Part shown: positions 18,824 through 27,610 of the stretch, piece by piece
How positions within the stretch are numbered: the first letter of the stretch is position 1
Layout of the letters: each line of letters begins with the position of its first letter
Source: Pseudarthrobacter sulfonivorans
GTDB taxonomy: Bacteria > Actinomycetota > Actinomycetes > Actinomycetales > Micrococcaceae
Reading direction: 5' to 3'
Length of the DNA: 64,000 nt
Assembly (NCBI RefSeq): GCF_001484605.1
Contig: NZ_CP013747.1
Location: 992,001-1,056,000 of the forward strand
Program-made: the position numbers and the translations under genes
Notes under the pieces: model-generated
The model's database searches: none
What the model was told of the DNA's origin: nothing
The model's input: the letters and a program-made list of their open reading frames with translations, nothing else

Positions 18824-19258
18824 TCAGTGCGCGCGGTGAAGGGCTTCTGTGAGCCTTTCAAGAGTGGTGCGAAGCTGTTCCAGCTCATCGGCTGACAACC
18901 CGGCGGCGTCCGCAAGGTGCCGTGGAATCCCGCTGGCCTTGCTGCTGAGCGAGCGTCCGGCCGGCGTCAGGTGGACTGCAACACGGCGCTCATCTTCCCC
19001 GGACCGGCGGCGCTCCACGAGCCCCATGGCCTCAAGCCGCTTGAGCAGCGGCGACAGCGTGCCGGAGTCAAGGCCCAGTTCCTCGCCGAGCTCCTTGACG
19101 CCCTTCGGCTCCGATTCCCAGAGGACCAGCATCACCAGATACTGCGGGTACGTCAGGCCGAGGTCTTCCAAGACGGGGCGGTAGACCGCTGTTGCCGCGC
19201 GGGACGCGGAGTACAGCGCAAAACACACCTGGCGGTCGAGGCGGGGGGTTTCAGTCAT
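18824..19258 (-). CDS. ohrR: MarR-family organic peroxide sensor (OhrR)
   Basis: A 144-residue winged-helix regulator. The N-terminal LDRQVCFALYSASR carries Cys12, at the position of the peroxide-sensing Cys of OhrR proteins (Cys15 in Bacillus subtilis). The recognition helix region is LGEELGLDSGTLSPLLKRLE and the wing is RRRSGEDERR. The start is the ATG at 19258 (MTETPRL); the longer ORF reads through the promoter. It should repress its own operon with ohr until the Cys is oxidised. The likely operator lies 17-31 nt upstream. Confidence 0.92.
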   Translation of the reverse strand: MTETPRLDRQVCFALYSASRAATAVYRPVLEDLGLTYPQYLVMLVLWESEPKGVKELGEELGLDSGTLSPLLKRLEAMGLVERRRSGEDERRVAVHLTPAGRSLSSKASGIPRHLADAAGLSADELEQLRTTLERLTEALHRAH

Positions 19259-19265
19259 ACCTAAG

Positions 19266-19294
19266 ACGGTAGTCCACAATTCAATTGCGCACAA
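19266..19294 (-). promoter_or_regulatory. ohrR-ohr promoter with OhrR operator palindrome
   Basis: On the minus strand, a -35-like TTGTGC (19289-19294) and a -10-like TACCGT (19266-19271) are spaced by 17 nt. Between them sits the palindrome CAATT-C-AATTG (19277-19287), which matches the AT-rich dyad described for OhrR operators (ACAATT-AATTGT type). Binding there would block RNA polymerase. Sites are read by eye; not tested. Confidence 0.65.
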
Positions 19295-19313
19295 CTTACC
19301 GCGCCAATGAGAC

Positions 19314-19437
19314 GCGCGAACGAGCAAATAACACCCTCAAAACCGGGATTTGAGGATGTTATCTGCCAGTCCGCGCGGGAGGTGGTGCTTAAGTGTCCGT
19401 TCGCGCGGGAGGGCGGGGCTTAAGTGTCCGTTCGCGC
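19314..19437. repeat. Compound intergenic repeat: imperfect palindrome plus two 20-nt direct repeats
   Basis: 19314-19341 pairs with 19349-19376 (23 of 28 positions match). Next, GCTTAAGTGTCCGTTCGCGC occurs twice in direct orientation (19387-19406 and 19418-19437, period 31). The core is shared with the palindrome at 17262-17317. It fills the gap between the amidohydrolase end and ohrR. Confidence 0.8.
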
Positions 19438-19443
19438 TAAGGG

Positions 19444-20643
19444 CTAGAGGTCGCGGATGGTCCGGAGGGCCGCTGCCGTGAGGACCTGGATGCCCAGGCC
19501 CAGGGCGCGTTCGTCCAGAATGTAGTCGCCGCGGTGCAGGTCATACTCTTCGCCGCCGGGGGTCTTCGTGCCCAGGCGCATCATCGCGCCGGGACGCTCG
19601 GCCAGGAACCAGGCGAAGTCCTCGCCGCCCATGGACTGCGGCGTCAGCACCACTGCGCCCTCGCCGATTTCGGCGCGCGCCGCGGCCTCGATGAGTGCGG
19701 TCTCGTGCTCCGAGTTGACCACCGGCGGCACTCCCCTGGTGTGCTCCAGGCGTACTTCCACACCGTAGGGCGCGGCCACCTGATGTACTACTTCGTCCAG
19801 GAGCTCGCCGGCGTCTTTCCAGGCATCGCGGTCCAGGCAGCGCATGGTCCCGGCCATGAAGCCGGTGCCGGGAATCGCGTTTGGCGCCGATCCGGCGGAG
19901 ATATGGCCCCACACCACAGAGACACCGCTGCGCACGTCAACGCGGCGGGACAGCACAGCCGGAACATTCACGGCGATCTGTGCCAGGGCGAACACGAGGT
20001 CCTCCGTCAGGTGCGGACGGGAGGTATGGCCGCCGCGGCCGCTCAGCTCGATCCTGATGGTGTCCGAGGCGGAAGTGATGGCGCCGATGCGCGTACCGAT
20101 GCGTCCGACGTCGATCCTTGGATCGCAGTGCAGCGCCAGGATGCGGGGCACACCGTCCAGGACACCCTGTTCGATGCAGGACAGCGCACCGCCGGGCATG
20201 GTCTCCTCCGCCGGCTGGAAAATGATCCGGACAGTGCCTGCAAGGGGGGATTCCAGGTGCATGCGCTGCAGGACCAGCGCGACGCCGAGCATGGCGGCAG
20301 TGTGGACGTCGTGGCCACAGGCATGCGTGACGCCATGGTTCTTTGAGGCAAACGGCAGCCCCGTTTCCTCGATGATGGGCAGGGCGTCAATGTCGCCACG
20401 GAGCGCTGTGGCGATGGGACCCTCGCCGATGTCGACGGTGAGGCCGGTGCCTTCAAGCCGCCGCGGAGCCAGTCCGGCGGCTTCGAGCCGCTCCACCAGC
20501 TTGTCTGTAGTGCGGAATTCCTTGAAGGAAAGCTCGGGGTGCGCGTGCAGATCCCGGCGGAAGTCGATCAGCTCCGGCAGGAGGGGTTCCAACCATGGCC
20601 GCACTAATGCGGTGGGCTCGGCTTCAGTAGTGTAATTACGCAC
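19444..20643 (-). CDS. M20 family amidohydrolase (N-acyl amino acid / hippurate hydrolase type)
   Basis: A 399-residue dinuclear metal peptidase of the M20D group (N-acyl-L-amino acid amidohydrolases, indole-acetyl-amino acid hydrolases). Metal ligands and catalytic residues are seen in RGDIDALPI (near residue 80), HACGHDVHTAAMLG (near 107), FQPAEETMPGGAL (near 140, catalytic Glu pair) and the C-terminal MGGEDFAWF. The ATG at 20643 is in a good position. It is cytosolic, with no signal peptide. The physiological substrate cannot be read from context; neighbours are the stress operon and a sugar nucleotidyltransferase. Confidence 0.88.
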   Translation of the reverse strand: MRNYTTEAEPTALVRPWLEPLLPELIDFRRDLHAHPELSFKEFRTTDKLVERLEAAGLAPRRLEGTGLTVDIGEGPIATALRGDIDALPIIEETGLPFASKNHGVTHACGHDVHTAAMLGVALVLQRMHLESPLAGTVRIIFQPAEETMPGGALSCIEQGVLDGVPRILALHCDPRIDVGRIGTRIGAITSASDTIRIELSGRGGHTSRPHLTEDLVFALAQIAVNVPAVLSRRVDVRSGVSVVWGHISAGSAPNAIPGTGFMAGTMRCLDRDAWKDAGELLDEVVHQVAAPYGVEVRLEHTRGVPPVVNSEHETALIEAAARAEIGEGAVVLTPQSMGGEDFAWFLAERPGAMMRLGTKTPGGEEYDLHRGDYILDERALGLGIQVLTAAALRTIRDL

Positions 20644-20730
20644 TCATTTACTCTAGCGAGCGTCCACGGAATAGCGTCATCACGGCGGGCGCGTTACAGA
20701 TTGTGCCGCGCCTGGACACTTCCGACCGGG

Positions 20731-21864
20731 TTACAGAACGTCGGTGTCGCCACTGGCCTTGAGCGCGTCAACGGCTCCCTTGACCCGCTGCGCGTGCTGC
20801 TTGGTGGTCACCAGGAGGGCATCGCCCGTGTCAACGATGACCACATCCTTGATGCCGATCAGGGCGATCACGCGCTTCGTGTCCGAAACCACTACACCGC
20901 TGGCGTTTTCAGTGAAAACCCGGGCGCCTTCACCGATAACGGTGACGTCATCGACTTCCCGCGCACTGTTCAGCCGGCCCACCGAAGCAAAGTCCCCGAC
21001 GTCGTCCCATCCGAAGGTGCCCGGGACAACGGCAACATCGCCGGCAGCGGCGGCAGGCTCGGCCACCGCATAGTCAATGGCGATCTTGGGCAACGTGGGC
21101 CAGACGCGGGCTGTGACGGCATCACGTTCGGGAGTGTCCCAGGCCTGGGCGATCTCCTGCAGGCCCTTGAACAGCTCCGGCTGGTTGGCCTCAAGGTGCC
21201 TCAGCATCAGGGCAACGGGAGCCACGAACATTCCTGCGTTCCAGACATACTCACCGCTGTCCACATACTGCTGGGCAACTTCCTCGTCCGGCTTCTCCAC
21301 GAACTCCACCACGGCCTGGGCGCTGGGCGCACCTTCGATGTTGAGTCCCTCGCCGGCGCGGATGTAACCGAAGCCGGTGGACGGGTGGGTCGGCTTGATG
21401 CCGATGGTCACGATCTTGCCGGCGGCGGCCGTGTGGATGGCCTCGCGGACGGCCTGCTGGAACAGGTGGTCAGGACTGATGACCTGGTCAGCGGCGAAGG
21501 AACCCATGATGGTGTCCGGGTCACGCTGGTACAGGATGGCGGCAGCCAGGCCGATGGCGGCGCCGGAATCCTTGGGCTCGCTCTCCAGGACCAGGTCCGA
21601 CTCCTGGACCTCGGGCAGCTGCCGGCAGACGGCGGCCCGGTGTGCAGTGCCGGTCACCACGAGGACGCGCCTGCCTGCCAGCGGCTCGAGGCGGTCGTAG
21701 GTGGCACGCAGCAAAGTGCTGCCGGACCCGGTGAGGTCATGGAGGAATTTGGGAGCTGCTGCCCGTGACAGGGGCCAGAGGCGGGTCCCCACTCCGCCTG
21801 CCGGAATGACCGCAATAAAGCGGTTCAGGGGTGAATCCGGGCTTGTCACTTTGTCTGTACTCAT
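20731..21864 (-). CDS. manC: Mannose-1-phosphate guanylyltransferase
   Basis: A 377-residue nucleotidyltransferase making GDP-mannose from GTP and mannose 1-phosphate, for glycans and mannosylated lipids or proteins. The N-terminal signature is VIPAGGVGTRLWPLSR with the Lys of PKFLH (about residues 18-38). FVEKPDEEVAQQYVDSGEY lies near 175. The protein ends without the second isomerase domain of the bifunctional type. ATG 21864 (MSTDKVT) is chosen over the upstream ORF start. It is divergent from the sdh operon. Confidence 0.9.
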   Translation of the reverse strand: MSTDKVTSPDSPLNRFIAVIPAGGVGTRLWPLSRAAAPKFLHDLTGSGSTLLRATYDRLEPLAGRRVLVVTGTAHRAAVCRQLPEVQESDLVLESEPKDSGAAIGLAAAILYQRDPDTIMGSFAADQVISPDHLFQQAVREAIHTAAAGKIVTIGIKPTHPSTGFGYIRAGEGLNIEGAPSAQAVVEFVEKPDEEVAQQYVDSGEYVWNAGMFVAPVALMLRHLEANQPELFKGLQEIAQAWDTPERDAVTARVWPTLPKIAIDYAVAEPAAAAGDVAVVPGTFGWDDVGDFASVGRLNSAREVDDVTVIGEGARVFTENASGVVVSDTKRVIALIGIKDVVIVDTGDALLVTTKQHAQRVKGAVDALKASGDTDVL

Positions 21865-22002
21865 CACGGCTACTTTAGCTGACGAGCCGTGAACTGCCCT
21901 TTTAGAACCCTCCGCCAACCCCCGCGGGCGCGCCATGATGTGGTGTTCGTCTCATCTGCAGGCAAAACGCAGGCATTGCGGGGTCACCAAGGAGTTCCTA
22001 AA

Positions 22003-22031
22003 TTGAATAAGCTGTGAGCGAAGCCTAGATT
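22003..22031 (+). promoter_or_regulatory. Promoter of the sdhCDAB operon
   Basis: TTGAAT (22003-22008) and TAGATT (22026-22031) are spaced by exactly 17 nt, a good sigma-70/SigA-type match, about 90 nt before the sdhC start. The -10 is embedded in a dyad GCCTA-GATT-TAGGC (22023-22036), which could be a regulator site. Confidence 0.65.
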
Positions 22032-22120
22032 TAGGCCTGAGCTACGAGTTGCTCTCGCAGCAGGCGTTCCCCCCGCGTGGATCTCATGCCAGCGCCGCTG
22101 TGTTGCAGGGAGGTTTATCA

Positions 22121-22501
22121 GTGCCGACAAAACCAGCTGGCACCTTGTACCGCGGCCGTGAAGGCATGTGGTCCTGGGTAGGACACCGGATTACCGGTGT
22201 AGTGATCTTTTTCTTCTTGTTGGTCCATGTGCTGGACACCTCATTGGTGCGTGTGTCCCCGGAGGCCTACACGGCTGTTATCGGTGCCTACAAGAACCCC
22301 CTTATGGCCCTGGGTGAAACGGGCCTGGTTGCCGCGATTGTCTTCCACGCCTTTAACGGCCTGCGGATCATCGCCGTCGACTTCTGGAAGAAGGGCGCCA
22401 AATACCAGCGCCAGATGCTGTGGACCGTCCTGGCCCTGTGGGTAGTTGTTATGGTCGGCTTCTCCATCCGCCACCTTTCCCTCGCACTCGGAGGTCACTG
22501 A
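22121..22501 (+). CDS. sdhC: Succinate dehydrogenase cytochrome b556 subunit
   Basis: A 126-residue membrane anchor of respiratory complex II with three transmembrane helices. A haem-ligand His candidate lies in FLLVHVLDT (about residue 40), and the VFHAFNGLRI segment lies near 85. I place the start at the GTG at 22121 (VPTKPAGTLYRG), because GGGAGG lies 8 nt upstream; the ORF's earlier ATG at 22049 adds 24 atypical residues. It ends 3 nt before the sdhD start. Confidence 0.9.
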   Translation: MPTKPAGTLYRGREGMWSWVGHRITGVVIFFFLLVHVLDTSLVRVSPEAYTAVIGAYKNPLMALGETGLVAAIVFHAFNGLRIIAVDFWKKGAKYQRQMLWTVLALWVVVMVGFSIRHLSLALGGH

Positions 22502-22504
22502 GCC

Positions 22505-22981
22505 ATGACTGCAACGATCGACAGCCCACGCAGTGGGAAAAACAGTAGCGGCAAAATCTCCCCCCAGTACCGCCGCACCGGCGCAAGCCGGGGCAACTTC
22601 GAAATGTTCGCCTGGCTGTTCATGCGCCTTTCCGGCGTAGTGCTTGTGGTGCTCATCTTCGGGCACCTCTTCGTGAACCTCCTGGTGGGCGAAGGCATCC
22701 ACGCCATCGACTTCGGCTTCGTCGCCGGCAAGTGGGCTGACCCGTTCTGGCAGATCTGGGACCTCGCCATGCTGTGGCTGGCCATGCTGCACGGCACCAA
22801 CGGCGTACGCACCATCATCAACGACTACGCCGAGAAGGATTCCACCCGACTCTGGCTCAAGATCGTCCTCTACGCGGCCACCACCGTGATCATCGTCCTT
22901 GGCACCCTGGTGATCTTCACCTTCAACCCGTGCCCCGTGGTTGACGGCGTTCCGCTGCCCGGCGGCTTCTGCCCCGCGTAG
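22505..22981 (+). CDS. sdhD: Succinate dehydrogenase hydrophobic membrane anchor subunit
   Basis: A 158-residue membrane anchor with about three transmembrane helices, which together with SdhC binds haem and quinone. The conserved MLHGTNGVRTIINDY segment (near residue 100) contains the His and Asp-Tyr quinone-site residues. The last residues (CPVVDGVPLPGGFCPA) contain two Cys. It follows sdhC by 3 nt and precedes sdhA by 104 nt. Confidence 0.9.
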   Translation: MTATIDSPRSGKNSSGKISPQYRRTGASRGNFEMFAWLFMRLSGVVLVVLIFGHLFVNLLVGEGIHAIDFGFVAGKWADPFWQIWDLAMLWLAMLHGTNGVRTIINDYAEKDSTRLWLKIVLYAATTVIIVLGTLVIFTFNPCPVVDGVPLPGGFCPA

Positions 22982-23085
22982 CCAGATCATCCGCTGCCCG
23001 CGGTGAGCCGCAGGCTGTATTTTGCGGTGCAGGCAACGCCCGCCCGTTGTTTTATAGCGAATTTTGAGAGAAAGAGCGCCCAAGT

Positions 23086-24885
23086 ATGCAGGTCCATAAG
23101 TACGACGTCGTCATCGTCGGTGCCGGTGGCGCTGGCATGCGCGCCGCGATCGAGTCCGGTCAGCGCGCGCGAACAGCAGTACTGACCAAGCTCTACCCCA
23201 CCCGCTCGCACACCGGTGCGGCGCAGGGTGGCATGTGTGCGGCCCTTGCCAATGTCGAAGAAGACAACTGGGAATGGCACACCTTTGACACCATTAAGGG
23301 CGGCGACTACCTGGTTGACCAGGACGCCGCCGAGGTCATGGCGAAGGAAGCCATCGACGCCGTGCTGGACCTGGAAAAGATGGGCCTGCCGTTCAACCGC
23401 ACGCCCGAAGGCCGGATCGACCAGCGCCGCTTCGGCGGCCACACCCGCGACCACGGCAAGGCGCCCGTCCGCCGCGCCTGCTACGCAGCAGACCGCACCG
23501 GCCACATGATCCTGCAGACGCTGTACCAAAACTGCGTCAAGCACAACGTGGAGTTCTACAACGAGTACTACGTCCTTGACCTCCTGACGGTCGAGGAAGA
23601 CGCTGTCCGCGAGGACGGCACGCCGTACAAGCAGAAGCGTGTTGCCGGCGTCGTGTCCTACGACCTTGCCTCCGGTGAGCTGCACGTGTTCCAGGCCAAG
23701 TCCGTGATCTTCGCCTCGGGCGGCGCCGGCAAGGTCTTCAAGACCACCTCCAACGCCCACACCCTCACCGGTGACGGCATGGGCATCGCCTTCCGCCGTG
23801 GCATCCCGCTGGAAGACATGGAGTTCTTCCAGTTCCACCCGACAGGCCTAGCCGGCCTGGGCATCCTGCTTTCCGAAGCCGCACGCGGTGAGGGCGCCAT
23901 CCTGCGTAACTCCGAGGGTGAGCGCTTTATGGAGCGCTACGCCCCCACCATCAAGGACCTCGCACCGCGTGACATCGTGGCCCGCTCCATGGCCAACGAA
24001 GTCCGCGAAGGCCGCGGCTGCGGCCCGAACAAGGACTACGTCCTGCTGGACCTGACCCACCTGGAGCCGGCGCACATCGATGCCAAGCTCCCGGACATCA
24101 CCGAGTTCGCCCGCACCTACCTGGGTGTGGAACCGTACACGGAGCCGGTTCCGGTGTTCCCCACGGCGCACTACGCCATGGGTGGCATCCCCACCAACAT
24201 CACCACCGAGGTCCTGCAGGACAACGACACCGTCATCCCAGGCCTTTACGCCGCCGGCGAGGTTGCCTGCGTTTCGGTCCACGGTTCCAACCGCCTGGGC
24301 ACCAACTCACTGCTGGACATCAACGTGTTCGGCAAGCGCGCCGGCATCGCCGCCGCGGAGTACGCCAAGACTGCTGACTTCGTGGACCTCCCGGAGGATC
24401 CGGAGGCCTACACCATCGAGCTGCTGGACATTGCCCGCAACGGCAACGGCGACGAGAAGGTGGCGGTGATCCGCAAGGAACTCCAGGACACCATGGACGC
24501 CAACATGCAGGTGTTCCGTACAGCTGACACGCTGAACCAGGTCCTGACGGATATCGAGTCCTTCGAGGCCCGCTACAAGAAGATCAGCGTCCAGGACAAG
24601 GGCAAGCGCTTCAACCTGGACCTGCTCGAGGCCGTTGAACTGGGCTTCCTGCTGGAACTGGCCAAGGTCATGACCGTGGCTGCCCTGCACCGTGAGGAAT
24701 CCCGCGGCGGACACTTCCGCGAGGACTTCCCGGAACGCGACGACGAAAAATTCATGAAGCACTCCATGGCATACAAGGATGACCACGCCCCGGCCGACGG
24801 CTCGGCAGAGGCAATCGCCGGCATCCGTCTGGGCACCAAACCGGTTGTCTTTACCCGCTACGAGCCGATGGTGAGGAAGTACTAA
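23086..24885 (+). CDS. sdhA: Succinate dehydrogenase flavoprotein subunit
   Basis: A 599-residue catalytic subunit with covalently bound FAD that oxidises succinate to fumarate. Motifs: DVVIVGAGGAGMRAA (dinucleotide binding, residues 5-19), TRSHTGAAQGGM with the FAD-linking His (about 44-55), the HPTGL substrate-site segment near 250, and the catalytic region around GCGPNKDYVLLD. Length is standard. It is followed by sdhB with a one-base gap. Confidence 0.97.
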   Translation: MQVHKYDVVIVGAGGAGMRAAIESGQRARTAVLTKLYPTRSHTGAAQGGMCAALANVEEDNWEWHTFDTIKGGDYLVDQDAAEVMAKEAIDAVLDLEKMGLPFNRTPEGRIDQRRFGGHTRDHGKAPVRRACYAADRTGHMILQTLYQNCVKHNVEFYNEYYVLDLLTVEEDAVREDGTPYKQKRVAGVVSYDLASGELHVFQAKSVIFASGGAGKVFKTTSNAHTLTGDGMGIAFRRGIPLEDMEFFQFHPTGLAGLGILLSEAARGEGAILRNSEGERFMERYAPTIKDLAPRDIVARSMANEVREGRGCGPNKDYVLLDLTHLEPAHIDAKLPDITEFARTYLGVEPYTEPVPVFPTAHYAMGGIPTNITTEVLQDNDTVIPGLYAAGEVACVSVHGSNRLGTNSLLDINVFGKRAGIAAAEYAKTADFVDLPEDPEAYTIELLDIARNGNGDEKVAVIRKELQDTMDANMQVFRTADTLNQVLTDIESFEARYKKISVQDKGKRFNLDLLEAVELGFLLELAKVMTVAALHREESRGGHFREDFPERDDEKFMKHSMAYKDDHAPADGSAEAIAGIRLGTKPVVFTRYEPMVRKY

Positions 24886-24886
24886 G

Positions 24887-25669
24887 ATGACCGCTGAACT
24901 TGCTGAGCCAGCCTCCAAGATCGAACTGCCCGCACACATCGGAGGCGGCGGAGAGATCCCCACGTTCGACGTCACCCTGCGTGTACGCCGTTACAACCCT
25001 GAGGTGTCCGAGGACGCCACGTGGGACGACTTCAAGGTGACCATGTACGGCACCGACCGCGTGCTGGATGCCCTGCACAAGGTCAAGTGGGAAATTGACG
25101 GCAGCGTTTCGTTCCGCCGTTCCTGCGCCCACGGTGTCTGCGGTTCCGATGCCATGCGCATCAACGGCCGCAACCGCCTTGCCTGCAAGACGCTCCTGAA
25201 GGACTTGGACACCACCAAGCCCATCACCGTTGAGCCCATCAAGGGCCTGCCGGTGGAGAAGGACCTGATCGTGGACATGGAGCCGTTCTTCCAGTCCTTC
25301 CGCGAAGTCATGCCGTTCCTGATCAACAAGGGCCACGAGCCCACCAAGGAACGCCTGCAGTCCGCCGAGGACCGTGAGCGCTTCGACGACACCACCAAGT
25401 GCATCCTCTGCGCTGCGTGCACGTCCTCCTGCCCGGTCTTCTGGACCGATGGCCAGTACTTCGGCCCGGCCGCGATCGTCAACGCCCACCGCTTCATCTT
25501 CGATTCCCGTGATGATGCCGGCGACATGCGCCTGGAAATCCTGAACGACAAGGAAGGCGTGTGGCGTTGCCGCACCACCTTCAACTGCTCCGAAGCATGC
25601 CCCCGCGGCATCCAGGTGACCCAGGCAATCGCCGAAGTCAAGCAGGCAATTCTCTCCCGTAAGATCTAA
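24887..25669 (+). CDS. sdhB: Succinate dehydrogenase iron-sulfur subunit
   Basis: A 260-residue electron-transfer subunit of complex II. It carries a plant-type [2Fe-2S] site (CAHGVCGSDAM, about residues 82-92, with a later Cys), a [4Fe-4S] site (CILCAACTSSCP, about 169-180) and a [3Fe-4S] site (CRTTFNCSEACPRG, about 228-241). A terminator follows within 20 nt, ending the operon. Confidence 0.97.
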   Translation: MTAELAEPASKIELPAHIGGGGEIPTFDVTLRVRRYNPEVSEDATWDDFKVTMYGTDRVLDALHKVKWEIDGSVSFRRSCAHGVCGSDAMRINGRNRLACKTLLKDLDTTKPITVEPIKGLPVEKDLIVDMEPFFQSFREVMPFLINKGHEPTKERLQSAEDRERFDDTTKCILCAACTSSCPVFWTDGQYFGPAAIVNAHRFIFDSRDDAGDMRLEILNDKEGVWRCRTTFNCSEACPRGIQVTQAIAEVKQAILSRKI

Positions 25670-25684
25670 TTCAGGTTCTTGCTT

Positions 25685-25725
25685 ACGACGGCGTCACCCA
25701 CCTCAGGTGGGATGGGCGCCGTCGT
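25685..25725 (+). terminator. Terminator of sdhCDAB
   Basis: Outer 9-bp stem (ACGACGGCG at 25685-25693 with 25717-25725) around an inner 6-bp stem CCCACC/GGTGGG, followed by TGTTT. It lies 16 nt after the sdhB stop. Confidence 0.8.
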
Positions 25726-25763
25726 TGTTTAACACGTGACGGCACCAACGAAAGCAGCACGCG

Positions 25764-26534
25764 ATGTCCCGCTCCGAAAAAGTCAGCTTCGAAGGTTCCA
25801 CCGGCGAGCTCCTGTCCGGCATCATCGACGTCCCTGAGGGGCCGGTGCGGGGCTGGGGCGTCTTCTCACACGGCTTCACCCTGGGCAAGGACAGCCCGGC
25901 GGCGTCCCGGATGTGCAAGGCCCTGGCCGACACCGGCATCGGGATGCTCCGCTTCGACAACCTGGGGCTGGGCGAGTCCGCCGGCCATTGGTCGGAGGGC
26001 TCCTTCAGCCACAAGGTGGCGGACACCGTGGTGGCAGCCGAGTTCATGCGCAGCCAGGGCAAGGCCATCTCCCTACTGGTAGGACACTCCTTCGGTGGCG
26101 CGGCGGTGCTTTCGGCCGCCCGCCAGATCCCGGAGCTCGACGCCGTCGCAACAGTTGCGGCCCCGTTCTCACCCAAGCACGTGGCCCACGTCTTTGACGC
26201 CGCACTGGACAAGATCCTCAGCGAGGGCAGCGCGGAAGTGGACCTCGGCGGGAAACGCGTGGAGATCCGGAAGCACTTTGTGGAGGACCTGGAGAACGCG
26301 GACCTCACGGACTGCATCCGGCAGCTGCACAAACCGCTGATGGTCCTCCACTCCCCCACGGACAACACTGTGGGCATCGAGAACGCCAGCACCATCTTCC
26401 AGACGGCGCGCCATCCGCGGAACTTCGTCTCACTCGAAGGCAGCGACCACCTGCTGACCGGCAAGGGCCAGGCAGCCCGGGCCGCCAGGATTATTTCTGC
26501 CTGGGCCGACCAGTACCTCGACGCCGGGAAGTAA
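25764..26534 (+). CDS. Alpha/beta hydrolase
   Basis: A 256-residue alpha/beta hydrolase. The nucleophile elbow is VGHSFGGAA (Ser about residue 110). The acid is likely in HSPTDNTVG (about 197-205), and the His in EGSDHLLTG (about 231-239). In many bacteria a hydrolase of this type is fused to an OsmC domain; here it stands alone. Its last 44 bases overlap the end of the convergent yihY-like gene. The substrate is unknown. Confidence 0.82.
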   Translation: MSRSEKVSFEGSTGELLSGIIDVPEGPVRGWGVFSHGFTLGKDSPAASRMCKALADTGIGMLRFDNLGLGESAGHWSEGSFSHKVADTVVAAEFMRSQGKAISLLVGHSFGGAAVLSAARQIPELDAVATVAAPFSPKHVAHVFDAALDKILSEGSAEVDLGGKRVEIRKHFVEDLENADLTDCIRQLHKPLMVLHSPTDNTVGIENASTIFQTARHPRNFVSLEGSDHLLTGKGQAARAARIISAWADQYLDAGK

Positions 26535-27570
26535 CTGCCGCGCTGCCCTGGTGCCCGGCGCCGGGGCCCTTTCCGTCGCTGTGGCCCTCCACGGGTACTT
26601 TGCCGGGCTGGACCTGTCGGGAGCCCCACAGGGCTTTGTCCTGGCCTGCGTGTTCGCTCCTGATGTCCTCTTCACGGATGGTGGACCAGCCGGCGGACAC
26701 GAGGTAGACCTGGCTGACCAGGTTGAACCAGATCAGCAGGCCGATGATGATGGCAAACGGCGCCAGGATGGGGTTCCGTCCCGCACCGGCCAGCAGTTCA
26801 GTGCTGAAGACCTGCAGTACGGTGGTGCCCACCGCGGCAAGGATGGTCCCCTCCAGGAGTGCCCGGCGGGAGAGCTTGAGCCCACCGGCCAGCCGGAACA
26901 TGATGACGGCCGTGACCCAGTTGAGCGTCAACGGCACACCGATCTTGATCACGGTGGTCAGCGGACCTGCCACCGCCGGATCCAGCTGCAGAAACTCCGT
27001 GACCCAGCCGGCCGCCGTGCCGAACACCAGGGACGCTCCGGCGCTGATCACCAGGGCAACTCCCAGGAGCAGGAGGGTGCCGGCGTCGCGCAGTTTAAGG
27101 ACAATCGGGTTGATTCTAAGAGGCGGCAACTGCACCACACCGCGCAGGCCGTCGCGGAGCCCGGCGATCCAGCCCAGGGACGTGATGACCGTAACCACGG
27201 CAGCAATCACGGCGGTCCAGCCGAGGCCATCCGGGTTCAGGAGGTCATTCGGATCAACCAACCCTTCTCCCCCGCCCACCTTCAGCAGTCCGGGCGCACT
27301 CTGGGCCACGCTGCCGATGATGGTGTCCAGCAGGGCCGGCTGGCCCCGCAGCACCAGGCCGGCAACGGAGAAACCCGTGGCCAACAGGCCGGTGATGGAG
27401 AAGAACATGTTGAAGCCGATGCCGGCGCTCATCAACGGGCCATGCTGGAGGTTGTAGTGCTGCCACGCGCGCATCGGGCGGAAGGCATTAAGCCTGGCCA
27501 GCAGCCACTGGAGCATCGCCAGCGAGCTGGCCACCGGGCCGCCGTCGGACCTTCTGGTTTTGCCCCACTC
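26491..27570 (-). CDS. YihY/BrkB family inner-membrane protein
   Basis: A 359-residue membrane protein of the YihY/virulence factor BrkB family (once misnamed RNase BN), with six hydrophobic segments and the family hallmark LMSAGIGFNMFFSITGL near residue 45. The C-terminal 55 residues are hydrophilic, rich in Gly, Lys and Arg. The start is uncertain: ATG 27570 (MEWGKTRR) lies just after the upstream gene's stop, while the ORF extends further. Its function is unsettled in the literature. It converges on the hydrolase gene with a 44-bp overlap. Confidence 0.82.
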   Translation of the reverse strand, partial: EWGKTRRSDGGPVASSLAMLQWLLARLNAFRPMRAWQHYNLQHGPLMSAGIGFNMFFSITGLLATGFSVAGLVLRGQPALLDTIIGSVAQSAPGLLKVGGGEGLVDPNDLLNPDGLGWTAVIAAVVTVITSLGWIAGLRDGLRGVVQLPPLRINPIVLKLRDAGTLLLLGVALVISAGASLVFGTAAGWVTEFLQLDPAVAGPLTTVIKIGVPLTLNWVTAVIMFRLAGGLKLSRRALLEGTILAAVGTTVLQVFSTELLAGAGRNPILAPFAIIIGLLIWFNLVSQVYLVSAGWSTIREEDIRSEHAGQDKALWGSRQVQPGKVPVEGHSDGKGPGAGHQGSAAVTSRRRGTGRPRQK

Positions 27571-27610
27571 CATCCGTTTCTGAATGACGGCGAGCTTCAG
27601 ACGGGCCTGT

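Noticed and set aside
19387..19437. Two 20-mers with period 31 as a mini-CRISPR
   Set aside because: Only two copies, an 11-nt spacer and the same core used in a palindrome elsewhere; no cas genes in the window.
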